DNA from: Hirundichthys speculiger
Taxonomy: Eukaryota; Chordata; Actinopteri; Beloniformes; Exocoetidae
NCBI GenBank assembly: GCA_018398805.1
Contig: JAGFBZ010000741.1
Span: forward strand, 62,001 to 126,000
Direction of reading: 5' to 3'
DNA: 64,000 nucleotides
In this document: positions 19,689 through 30,091 of the stretch, in pieces
Layout: every line of letters begins with the position of its first letter
Numbering within the stretch: position 1 is the first letter of the stretch
Notes under the pieces: generated by a model
Databases searched by the model: none
Told to the model about the DNA's origin: nothing
The model's input: the letters and a program-made list of their open reading frames with translations, nothing else
Position numbers and translations under genes: made by a program

Positions 19689-22088
19689 TCATATACTTCA
19701 CCAAGCCAACTATATTTACAAGACCAAAGTGCTGAACAGAATAAATGATGAAATAAAAACTTAAAATACAAAACTCACATGAAACATGAAAAAAACTAAA
19801 AACATTAATAAAATAAAATATTTTACTTTCGCAACACTGATTTTCACGGCCATGTTTCTTCTTCATGTATCACCCAATTTTTTTCCAACATACTTTAATA
19901 TATTTGGGTGTCTATTTTGAGTTCTACATTTGGGGATTATTTTTTTATTTTTTATTTTTTTGCAGCCTACATATTAAAGTTAGTACATAAATAAAACAGG
20001 GATGTCAACAGGAAATTGGGAAAAACTGAAGTGGTTCGCAAAGCACTCAATCAACAGCTGGGGCTTTTGAAGAAAATTTTGAGTTTTGAGCACTCTCAGG
20101 GTGCTTTAGGAGGCATTCTGAGCACAGCATTGTGTATTTGGGAAGTAATTTTTCTCACTTGTGAAAGCAATTTTTCTCCCTGTGAAACATAAGTGAGGTG
20201 TTGAAATGATTAAGACCAAGGGGGCTAGACCAAGTGGTGTTGTTTTCATGTTTCATGGATGGATTTGTAACATTGATTGTGGGACACTTGAATTTTATCC
20301 GTTATTCTTTATTTTGAGACTTACAGATTGATAGATCAACATATTATAACCAGACTGGAAAAGGTTTTTTTTTTTTTTAAGATGCCTGAATAACTGCTTA
20401 TGAGTTAATTTCATTTTTTCCATCTCTGTCTTGATAGGCTTAAATTTTCGTTGAGCTGTCAATTTCAACAGTATGTCCTTCATAAGAACCCTCATTTTTG
20501 ACTACCAGTCACAAAATACACTTTAAACATTTAAATTGTTTTTATTTGTACGTTACATGGCAACAGACCATTGCATTTAATCCAATGTGCCATCACAAAG
20601 GTCTGTTGTATGTACTGGTAACTTAAAAACAAGTGTTAAACTTTACTATTAATGTATAATAGTTTACCAATAATAAGTGAGTTCTGGTGAGACAATTGTA
20701 CAGCACTTAACAAAGCACTTTGACTGGGCAATCGGACAGAGGGTGCAAGTGGATTTTAATCTCCAGTGTATACAGTAGAGATGGTCAGGTTCTCACAGCA
20801 GTGTACAAGACAACCTTTGCCAGCACAATACGATGAATTAAGGAAACGCAGTCATTTAACCACTTCTTAACAGTACATTTGAGCCTTGAGCCATGGCGCT
20901 GGAGTCCAGGATTAAATATTCTACATTAGATACTAAGAAACAGGTCATAGTGACCTGATGCAATTTATCAACCAACAACCAGCTAATTGTAACTTTGGTC
21001 TGAATAATAATAGCTTCCATTTCAATCTTGACTCCACCATTTGGAGGACTTTATTTCTACTACCTTTTTATTTACTTTAAATCCTAGCAGGGAAAGGTAA
21101 CAAACAGTAATGCCATTCTTTGTTTTATTTAGCTGATTAAACAGCTAAATTGGGTCTGGAAACCAGACTAGTCTTTTTTCAGCTCAAAGGACAATTTACC
21201 TGTCATCTGGTAGAAAATTGCTGGAGTACTCTGCAACTTTGGTGCATTGTGTAGCTCTGCTCTTGGACAAGATCTGAACAATAGCTACGACATTATCAAT
21301 CACAGAGTACACTTTCACCATTGTATCTACTACAAGCACAACACTACATACACTTAAGCATCCTGTCTATACTCCAGTTAAAATTCCCTGTTTTCTTTGT
21401 TTTATTATGTGTCACATCCAGTAGCTCTATACACATGCAAATACATACATGGCAAGCTCTTGGTCTGGTCTAATTTCTGATTCAATATCAGATAAAAACA
21501 ACAAAACAAAAAAAAAAAAGCACCCTTCTCAAACAAACACAAACAATGCCTTCTTGTAGTCCAAGATGGTTAAATAACGGCCCTCAGAGTGATGTGTCAC
21601 ACTCCACTGGCTGTGCCAAGTCTTTAATGATCTATGCTGTTCTTTGTAAGAATCTAATTTGTTGCAGTTGTTCTGCAAGCTGGCCGATTCAGGAGCATTA
21701 TTGATGTAGCAGAGCAGCAGGATGTCTGAGAACAGCTGAGCACAGTGCTATTAGTGGTGCATTTATTTTAAATACTGCACAAACCCATATTTTATGACTA
21801 TACACATTATTTATCCACTTTTTTTTTTTATAGTTTCAGATTAAATTAGAAAAGGTCTCCAGCAGTCCTGTTATGTTTGAAAATTCTAACCACCATGAGA
21901 TTGTCAAGTACTGATGGATAATTTCCCCACAACCCGTGTTTTCCTTGACATGAAGAGTGAATGTTTTCCATATTCAGTAATTCAGCGCTTGATATGGTGG
22001 CATTTTATGGTAGCACAACACGCACAGAGCTGGAGCAACCTCTCACAGTGAAAACATTTAACACAAATGAATACATTTGTCTTTTTAC
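19689..22088. other. Intergenic sequence, nothing recognised
   Basis: AT-rich, no convincing exon or element terminus. Short A and T runs are frequent. Confidence 0.4.
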
Positions 22089-22440
22089 TTAACCCTCCTA
22101 TTATGTTGTGGGTCAAATTGACCCGTTTTGAAAATTAAAAATCTAAAACAAATAGTTAAAAGTTGTTTTTCAGGATAAAACTCCTTCTGCTTGGCTTAAG
22201 TATTGTAATCAACATATAAAATGAAAATTATTCATGCAACACCCCCTCTATGTTTATGTTACATAGATTTGACCCGGCGGCCAAAATAGAGACTAAAAGG
22301 GGTTATAAGTGTCTAAAAATATAAGGTTTTTTTTGCAACTGTGACTCCCATTTCTCCCCATCTGCACACCCACACACACACCCTCTCCGTTGGGTTGTGC
22401 TTGACATGACACATGGTTTCAGAGGGCAGAATATAAGCCT

Positions 22441-22990
22441 GTGACAATTTTTTTCACAAGCTACAACTTGGGTCAGGAGTCTTCTACAGAGAAAACTCAC
22501 GATGGTTGGAACAGTGTGAACTCTGCTGAGCTGCTGGTAACCAAGAACAGGACCCCTGAGTCCTCCATGTCTGCCTTCACAGACACCACAGCTCAAGAGC
22601 CTCACTGCCCCCAAAAAGGGGGGAAATGTTGTCAAAATGTCAATGAGCATTTTGGATAAAAATTCTGAAATCAGCTCAAGAGAAGATCAGAAACCAAGTA
22701 TGATCCCTACAATGTCACCAAAGTGTGTGTGTGTGTGTGTGTGTGTGTTGGGGGGGGGGGGATAATCTAGACAAAGTCATGGTCTCTAAAAGCACCAAAC
22801 AAATGACTGCAAGCTGGCCGCTGGTCATCTTTTATAACATGACTGATAGATCAGCCTACAACACATTTGTCATTTGGAAGGAGATCTTTCCAGAGTAGAA
22901 CACATCAAAGCTCTGCAAGGAGAACATCTTCTGTCTAAGCTCTCCAGCAGACCCCCATGATCCTGCACAGGAATTAGTGGGTTAGATAAT
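22441..22990 (+). pseudogene. piggyBac transposase remnant
   Basis: The frame from 22441 to 22659 contains AELLVTKNR and SSMSAFTDTTA, as in the C-terminal half of fish/PGBD-type piggyBac transposases. Further on, 22785-22895 reads MTASWPLVIFYNM and YNTFVIWKEIFPE, the conserved WP-x-x-x-FYNM and A-x-N-x-x-x-x-W blocks of the catalytic domain. An expanded (TG)n tract (22725-22748) and stops separate the two. The N-terminal half and the first catalytic aspartates are missing. Confidence 0.75.
22725..22748. repeat. (TG)n microsatellite within transposase remnant
   Basis: TG repeat followed by a run of G, located inside the former coding region. Confidence 0.9.
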
Positions 22991-23918
22991 GGATGCATGG
23001 ATTTCTGGTTTTACGCATTGCGTTGTATTTATTGTCACAATGGGATGAAGTTGCTTTGTGTGCTGTAGAGACTCACAAACACACATATAAACACACACCA
23101 TGTTCATATTGTTAATCTGTTTTTTTTATTTTTATTTTTATTAATTTCTAGTTCAAAAACAATTCTTAAATTTTCTTTCATTGTAAATCCAGTAGATTTT
23201 GATTTTAATTCAGCTGCTCAATTTGACCTTGAAGATGAGCTTTTCTTGTGATAATTTATCAACATCACTCCAAAAAGAAAATTTAAAAATATAGAAAAAT
23301 AACAAAAAAAAAGTCAATGTCAGATTGAAGTATTGTATTTTATAGATAGGTCTTTTCAATGCACATTTAAAAATCTTTTAACATTCATTTAAAAAAAAGA
23401 GTTAATTATTTTCATTGAACCATGATCTGTGAGAGATAAAGAGTAACAATGCACTAAATATTGATTGAAATAGTTATTGAAGGAGTTAATGATAAGATAT
23501 AAACAGTGTTTATTGGGAGTGTTTAGTTTTTAGACACTTGGATTATCAAACATTTCTAGGGTCAAATTGACCTGGGAACATAATTACTGTTCCTGGGAAA
23601 CAAACATAACAGGAGGGTTAAATGGTTGTGATTTTTTTTTTTTTTTTTTGTCTGCATTTACATTCATGGTTAGGGCCATCATCTAGCCAAACCATCTAGT
23701 ATGTATATGCAATTTAATCTTATAGCAGACTTTTTTTTGTGGCAATGTGAAGGGTGAATGTGTCCTTCACCAGTCCTCTCTGGCAGTAAATTCTAACATC
23801 TTTTATTAACATCCTGATTTCGTCAGGACTAAAAAAAAAAAAAAAACACCAGTAGTGAAACATTTGAAGACAAGACGATTTAAGAGACACGACAGTGAGG
23901 GTGTGGTGTGTGCTAAGT

Positions 23919-24652
23919 TGTGAAGTATGGGGGGGTGTTGTGTCGTGGATTGTGTTGTAATACAGAACAAACTTAAAAAGATATGTAAGAAGCAGAAACT
24001 ACTAACAAGAAGACTGGATGAACACCTTTTACCAAGCTATAGACCTGTATATGGAGAATTGATGTAAACATTATCAATTGATTGTGTTGACAGTAGAGGG
24101 GTTGTGGGAGGGGTGTAAAGCATAAATGTGTCCATGCTCATACACACTCACATGTACCAAGGAAACTGTCATCACCATTACCATCACCACTCTCCTTATC
24201 TTAATCCATCTCAAATCTTCCAGCAGGTGAGAAAACGCCACCTAACTCTCATCACCCCAGGGCCAGACTGGCCCGAGAGGTCATGGGGCAAAGACCCCCC
24301 AGGCATACGTCCACTGACATGGGGGCCAGGCTGGGCCCCAGAAGGGCAAAACCACGATGAGGCTCGCCCACCCCCGGCCCCCACACCCACCATGCCCCAG
24401 CCCACAGCAGCAGCGCCACAGAAAATGCAGCCTGGTAGCCTTCACCCCATGCAGCCCAAGGACAGCCCAAGGACAGCCGGGCTCAGAGAGCGGGAGGGAG
24501 GGGGAAACCAGAGAGATACAACCCCCCCCCCCAGGTGAACCGAGACAGCCACAACCCCCTGCCCGCCGCCCACCCGCAGCACAACAGCGCCGACAAATGA
24601 GAGGAAGCAGCCCGCACCAGGACGGCCGCATGGGCACCCCCCATGCCACCGC
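23919..24652 (+). repeat. GC-rich interspersed repeat, copy 1
   Basis: It shares a left part (GTTGTGAAGTATG, GAAGCAGAAACTACTAACAA, CATGTACCAAGGAAACTGTC) and a proline-codon-rich GC part with the minus-strand copy at about 53385-54500. It ends abruptly at about 24652, where SAMD3-like coding sequence starts on the other strand. The 117-136 codon ORFs are low-complexity shadows. The class is unknown: no TIR, LTR or tail is evident. Confidence 0.6.
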
Positions 24653-25647
24653 ATCTGGATTTAAAACCTGCAATCATGGGTGCATCTCAATAACTTCTTG
24701 CCTTCTATGAGCAAAGGTCTTGGTCATCACTCGCTGCCACTGTGTCCTCGTTCTTTTTCTTTGGTTCTGAGATAATGGTCTCTCTTTTTTTTTTCTCAAG
24801 TGTCTCGGCAGATTCACCTGATTGGGTAGGAGGGGCAGTAATTCACCTCAGCTTTTCTGGGCTTCTTCACACTGTAAGCTGGACTGCTCTTGTCTACAGG
24901 TTTATTTGTTAAGTAATTCAATTCAACCTCTGGGCATCCAAGTTGTTGGAGCTTCCTTCTGTAGTTGGCAAGTTTATATTTCAAACTAACTTTCCAGCCA
25001 CCATATCCGGTAGCAGAGCCTGGTTCTCCCAAACATGGATGTGATGACACAAGAGCTTTTGCTACCTCTTCAAACTCACAATCAGTCGGGTATACTTTGT
25101 GCTGCACAATTGCTTCAGCTAAACTGTCAAGAATAGCAGTTTTAAGTCTGATGTCAGGGTCAAGCAAATTTCCAGTTGCTTTGAATGCAGCATTGGCTTT
25201 TTCCAGCTGCAGCTCACAATCGTATGGGAATCGGGGAACAACAAAAATAAGTGGCCATCCTGACGATCTTGAGGCAGGAGAATCAGGAGATGATAAAATG
25301 TCTCTGTCAAATGAGCCACACGAAAGTGATGAGTCATCACTACAGTGTGATGTATGATGAGTTGAGCAAGGAGAGGGTGAAATTCCACTTGGTAGGCCAG
25401 AGGAAGCTGAATCAAAGATGAGCTTTAGGGTACTTTTGTCCTCGATCTCTGATATAGAAGTCAAGTTGGTAAATTCATTGCCAAAATCAGTATCCATGAA
25501 CTGATGTCTGAAATCAGACTGTACTCCAAACTGCCGCTTAATATGCTCAACAAGTTCAGGAACAGTCGCTGGTAACCCATCCTTTAAAATCAGTCTCTGG
25601 GCATTGTTTTCCCCAAGTATAATCCTCAACTTCACTAAAACAGCCAT
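24653..25647 (-). pseudogene. SAMD3-like multicopy fish protein, truncated
   Basis: The minus strand encodes 277 residues from an ATG at 25647. Residues 1-80 look like a PB1/ubiquitin-like fold (MAVLVKLRIILGENNAQRL ... DKSTLKLIF). A serine-rich linker follows, then a block with FPYDCELQLEKANAAFK, CLGEPGSATGYGGWK and YKLANYRRKLQQLGCPE. I recognise this as the family annotated in many fish as SAMD3-like, usually longer. The frame stops after EVNYCPSYPIR, but related sequence continues in another frame (FAHRRQEVIEM near 24715) until the GC-rich repeat cuts it off at about 24652. A frameshift and an insertion have therefore removed the C-terminal half. Function is unknown. Confidence 0.65.
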
Positions 25648-25975
25648 TTCACATGACTCTGAAAATCAGAAAAATCAGTGGGTCATAGTTGGGTGTGTTT
25701 TTCAGATTTTTTCTAATTTCTTAAAACCTATTTCCCAAGAAATATTTCAAGGTTTGACATTTTTTAAGGTGAAGGAATTACAGCTTGAGAACTGAGATGC
25801 AAATGGAAAAGCAGATTGCCCTTGAATGGAAAATCTTATTCTCTTTTCTTAAATTCAGTTCTAGCTTGTTTATGAATTTCATGTAAATTTAAATTTTAAA
25901 AGAATATGAATATTACATATCAGTACATATACATTGTTTTATTCGTTGATATGTATATTTTAATGTTACCATACC

Positions 25976-26751
25976 TTAAATACTTATGTATCTATCCAGT
26001 GTCACCATTCTCAGAGATCCAACAAAGTAGTTGGCCAGAGGGTAGTCATCTGCCAGATGACTAAACTCAATCAGATTTGACTCTTTGGATGGACATGCCA
26101 TGAGCTCAAAGGCTCTGTGATGCTCACTATAGCACCCAGAAAGTATCTTAACCACAAATACAAGTCTTTCTTGTATGACAAAAATGTGATCAATCTGTCC
26201 AAAGTTGGGTAGACAACTTGTGGACCCATGAGCTACAATCATGCCCTTTCTGAAACGTACACCATTGATTAATACAGATGTAGTCATGTGTGCCTCTCTT
26301 GTGCCAGGAAATACATGCTCAAAGTTCTCCACTATTTCTCTTTTTAGAACATCAGCAGGAACAGTTGAGACACCTGTGATCTCAAAAGCAGGTTTTTCAA
26401 AACTTGATGGTCTCATGTGATATGAGATCATGAGCTGGTGCTTGACAGCCAATGAGAGGGACACATTTTTGAAGCTGTTTGAATGTTGAATGATCTGCTT
26501 AAAGTAGCTATGCTTGGCCTTGAATCACATGGTCCAGAGACTAACAAGAGGACCAAACTTCCTGATGAGTAAAGGATAGTGCTCAAAGTAATGATGCTTT
26601 GGTAGAAGCTGCATATGAGGAAAGAGTTCTTGGTATCTTTTGCGATGCTCTGAAATCTTGCACTCAGGGTAAGCAATGTATTCCTCAGTGTGTGTTGGAG
26701 CAACCACAAGCTCTACAACATCTTTGAAGTCCATTGTTTTAGAGAATTGGC
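25976..26751 (-). pseudogene. Partner protein of the SAMD3-like family, one nonsense codon
   Basis: The minus strand carries two frames in the same phase, 26525-26751 and 25976-26464, separated by a single TGA after FGPLVSLWTM. Conserved-looking blocks are LLPKHHYFEHYPLLIRKFGP, SLAVKHQLMISYH, VSTVPADVLKREIVENF, GMIVAHGSTS and DDYPLANYFVGSLRMVTL. I know the same blocks from uncharacterised fish proteins that often lie just upstream of, or are fused to, SAMD3-like proteins. That is the arrangement here, with 330 bp between them and the same strand. The 5' part is cut at about 26751, where the plus-strand retroposon starts. Biochemical role unknown. Confidence 0.55.
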
Positions 26752-26757
26752 GGGAAT

Positions 26758-27192
26758 GTGCATGCGTGCGTGAGAAGAGGGGGCAGAGGAGAGCCCTCCT
26801 GTCTTGAGGGAACACACGCAGCTGGATACGTCCAGGATTCATGGGATACATTTAGACTGGAATGTCTGGTTCCCCTGTTCATCGAGGTCGCTGAAGATGT
26901 CTACCTATTTGGATTCATGATCACGGGATTTCGGCTGTTTGGAGTCGGCGGATACCTGCTGTATCGAAAAATTAATCGCACGGTGGCTGCTATTCTGGAC
27001 ACCAGCCTGCCTGCCGTGTGTGTGGGGGTGAGCCGCGCTGTGAACGCCCAGACTTCTATGCTTGGTGAGCTGAATCGGAAACTGGATGTGATTCAGAGCT
27101 TGTCAGAGCACAGACAAGTGATGATTTTTGAACTCATTGGGAAAATTGATTCCAACTTGGGGAAACTAGATGCGTTGTTCAGGGAGAACTGA
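26758..27192 (+). CDS. ORF with membrane segment and C-terminal coiled coil
   Basis: 144 codons, uninterrupted. Residues about 45-68 (VYLFGFMITGFRLFGVGGYL) form a plausible membrane segment. Residues about 95-143 are a heptad-like amphipathic stretch (LGELNRKLDVIQSL ... LIGKIDSNLGKLDALF), likely a coiled coil. The first 90 bases overlap, antisense, the extreme 5' ORF of the partner pseudogene. I do not recognise the family. The true start may be a later methionine (M54). The intact frame in a decayed neighbourhood suggests recent insertion or selection. Confidence 0.35.
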   Translation: MHACVRRGGRGEPSCLEGTHAAGYVQDSWDTFRLECLVPLFIEVAEDVYLFGFMITGFRLFGVGGYLLYRKINRTVAAILDTSLPAVCVGVSRAVNAQTSMLGELNRKLDVIQSLSEHRQVMIFELIGKIDSNLGKLDALFREN

Positions 27193-27490
27193 CCTGGAAT
27201 TCAGGTAGTTGGATTTATTACCACTGAGACGAAACCAGCAAGGACTCAAGGCAGACGAAATCACATGTCAGTCTGACCTAACAATCTTCTCTTATCTAAA
27301 TCTGGCTCCCCTGAAGCAAAGTTGGCCTTGGAATAGGCTGGCTTCTATCTAAACTCTCCTGGATGTTATGCTGTTCTTGACGCTCTTCCCCCACCCCTCC
27401 CTTTTCCAAACAACATCTGTGGATGAATGCCCTGGACTGAACTGGGACAGGAGTCACTGGCTTATTAACTACAGACGGGATTTCCTCGTT

Positions 27491-27535
27491 GTATCTCTCA
27501 CAACGTGTCCTTACGGGACACGTTGTGAGAGATAC
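27491..27535. repeat. Perfect 20-bp hairpin followed by T run
   Basis: GTATCTCTCACAACGTGTCC (27491-27510) is exactly complementary to 27516-27535 across a 5-nt loop (TTACG). Seven Ts follow directly. Confidence 0.95.
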
Positions 27536-27745
27536 TTTTTTTCGTCCCCCCCTCCCCATGTGATCTAATTTTCATCTAATAAATTGGCAGCGCGCAGTGG
27601 CTGCAGCCCCAGGGATCGCCGACCCCTGTCCTAAATGTTGTTGGTTTTTCTGTATGTTTCTTGGATGATGTACTGGATATGATTTCGTTGTGCTGGGATG
27701 CTGGCTCAATGACAAATAAAGCGATTCTCATTCTGATTCTGAAGC

Positions 27746-29673
27746 TCCCGTGAAAAAAAGCTTACTTACTGGAAAGCAAGTTGTTTGCATCCTTGAATAT
27801 GAATCGTTCAAAGTCATGGAGCGGGCAGTAACAAGTTATGTGACCTTTCTGTGGTTTCTTGGGAAGTAGAGAATTTAACTTACCTCTTTCAAATGTAGCG
27901 GTCTTCTTGTCCTCCCAGATGCTCGTGTGCTCTGCGTGAAATGCCAGTGCTTCCAGTAGTTTTGGCGCTTTCTAAAGTAAAGTTTTTAAGCCTTCCTGCT
28001 TGCACACTACTGCCACCTTCTGCTCTGGAGTTGTACATGCAATTTGCTATCTTACCCAAAGAGCATTATGTTCCGTCAACATAAAGGAATTTCATAAATA
28101 TTAAGTTATTGCATATCATGCTAAAATAACATTATTTAATGATGTTCAACCCCAAAACATGACTATATAGGGTGGAAGCTACATGTTACACTTAGATTAC
28201 TGTAGCAGACACCCAAGTTGGCTTTTTTGAGTGTACTTGAAGGCAACTGACAACAAAATTACACAAATATTATCAATGGAAATCAAATTTAGTAACCTAT
28301 GGAGGTCTGGATTTGGAGTCACACTCAAAATCAAAATGGAAAAACAAAGTATTTAATATAAGTATTTCATTCATTCAGATCTGGGATGTCTTATTTTTGT
28401 GTTCATTTTATTTTTTTGAGCAGTATATTATGATCTTCCCAAGATCTGTAAATGCATTGTAGAACTGCCTACTGACATAATTGAAACTTGAGTCAGGAGT
28501 TTGGATTTAAGTGAATGGGACATCTGTGCTTGTGCTGTTCACTTGATAATATTCCAACGCTTATTCAATCACCAAGGTTTAATACATGTTTGGAAAGTTT
28601 TTATTATCATTATTATTATTATTATTTATAAAGTTAAGGATTTTATTATCTTACTCCCTGTTTTCTCACTTACTTTATTTAAACATTTAAATAAGCATGA
28701 ATAGGCTTGTTGCTTTAATTTAACTTTTAGGAAAACACTGGAAACTCCGAGATGGCTTAAACTGGCTTGTAAATTTGCCAAGGGATATTTCTCTCCACAT
28801 CAACTGTTATCAGCAACATAAGCCAGTCTCGATGATAGTGTGGGTTGTATCACTGCCTGCAGCCAAGATCATGGCAGCATGAATGCAAAAAAGGACATTG
28901 AGAATTTCGAGCAATATATATTGCATTCAAGACAACATTTCTTCCTGTAAGGATATCCATGTATTTATTAACAATACAATGCAAAACCACATTCTGCACA
29001 CAAAGGTAAACTGAAGCAAATGTTTGCAAAGGTTTGGCCTCTAGAATGGCTTGGTTGCAGTCCTGACCTAGTCCTAATAAGAAAATATGGGAGAGTTAAA
29101 AAAAATAAAAATAAAGTAGTCAACAGCAACAATACTGTACTTCTGCACACCTTAAGATGGGACAACAAAACAGCCGAAAAGCTTCACACAGTATATTTGT
29201 GCTATAATGTTTTTTTTCTTTTGTTGGCAATAAATTCAAAGTGGCAAAAACTTTACTGGCTTTTTTACTTGTTGTAGGCTGTTTCCAAAAGTTAATATGC
29301 TTCAGCAAAATCTGCTTTCAAAAGGCTTCAGCAGGGAGTCGAGGGTTACGGAGCTCTCAAAAAACATACACATTCAAACCTTTCATCCACCTCAGGGATT
29401 TTTTTCTGTGATTTTTTTTTCTTTTCCCTGAAGACTGTGGTTGAACTGGTAGTTCTGTTTATATTTTATGCAAGAATGTTTACCTCACCATAATGCTGCA
29501 CATCCACTTGTGATTTGTACTGCACACATCCATCCATCCATTTTCTATAACCTGCTTCAGTTGTATTCATATAGTCATAACTGCTTTTTATCTTTAAGAA
29601 AATGTCTTCTTGTCATCTGTTATCTGTAGGAATCTAAAGAATAATAAATTATTTTAACCCAAAGCAAGACAAC
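27746..29673. other. Intergenic sequence
   Basis: No gene recognised. It contains a short (ATT)n tract near 28605-28626 and, at 29526-29562, a (CATC)n plus TTTTCTATAACCTGCTTCAG remnant that matches the tail of the SINE family at 37-38 kb. Confidence 0.4.
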
Positions 29674-30087
29674 TGTTGTGGTCAACCTGACCTTCCCCGG
29701 ACTGCTGATCTGTGGACTCAAAGTGAGATTAATTTGAATTCAATAATAGTCATGACACTTTTTATATTTTTGCCTCTGCAGAGGGAGAGACCAGCTGACA
29801 GACCCTGGTCTGTCCTTTCTGTCCAGGTTCTAGCTGATCTCTGACTCTGCAGCTCACAGGCTAGTTTTATTGACACATTCTGTTAGTTAAAGGCAACTCC
29901 CCCATTGTCCCCCTGAACAGTTCCTTCCCCCAACAAGAACACATCACCCCGACACAGCCCAGTTGTCTTTTTATTGCCTGCAACTTTATGACTCTAGCTC
30001 AGCCTGTGACCTACAGATCTTTTAGCAACTTTAATTTTACTCTTTATATAAGTGTCTAAATATACAAGCACAATTATAATTCCCACA
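29674..30087 (-). mobile_element. Solo LTR of the 13-kb provirus family
   Basis: Reverse complement of the 407-bp LTR with substitutions and small indels (414 bp). It is flanked by a 4-bp target duplication CAAC (29670-29673 and 30088-30091), so it is a complete, independent insertion reduced by LTR-LTR recombination. It is older than the provirus, judging by its differences. Confidence 0.93.
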
Positions 30088-30091
30088 CAAC

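Larger units (their letters stand above)
22093..23617 (+). mobile_element. piggyBac element, defective
   Basis: TTAA flanks both sides (22089-22092 and 23618-23621), the piggyBac target. The termini CCCTCCTATTATG and CATAACAGGAGGG are inverted repeats, each followed inward by GGTCAAATTGACC. The 1525-bp element holds a broken transposase remnant. Transposition would need an intact relative. Confidence 0.93.
26755..27745 (+). mobile_element. Non-LTR retroposon 3' unit carrying a short ORF
   Basis: The unit ends with AATAAAGCGATTCTCATTCTG and more ATTCTG-like units, a tail typical of fish LINE 3' ends. A 144-codon ORF occupies its 5' part, and a perfect hairpin (27491-27535) lies in the 3' UTR. 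No RT sequence is present, so it is either a LINE-derived non-autonomous unit or a processed transcript with a LINE-like tail. Confidence 0.45.

Noticed and set aside
24128..24710. Proline/glutamine-rich plus ORFs and glycine/tryptophan-rich minus ORFs
   Set aside because: All are shadows of the same GC-rich repeat.
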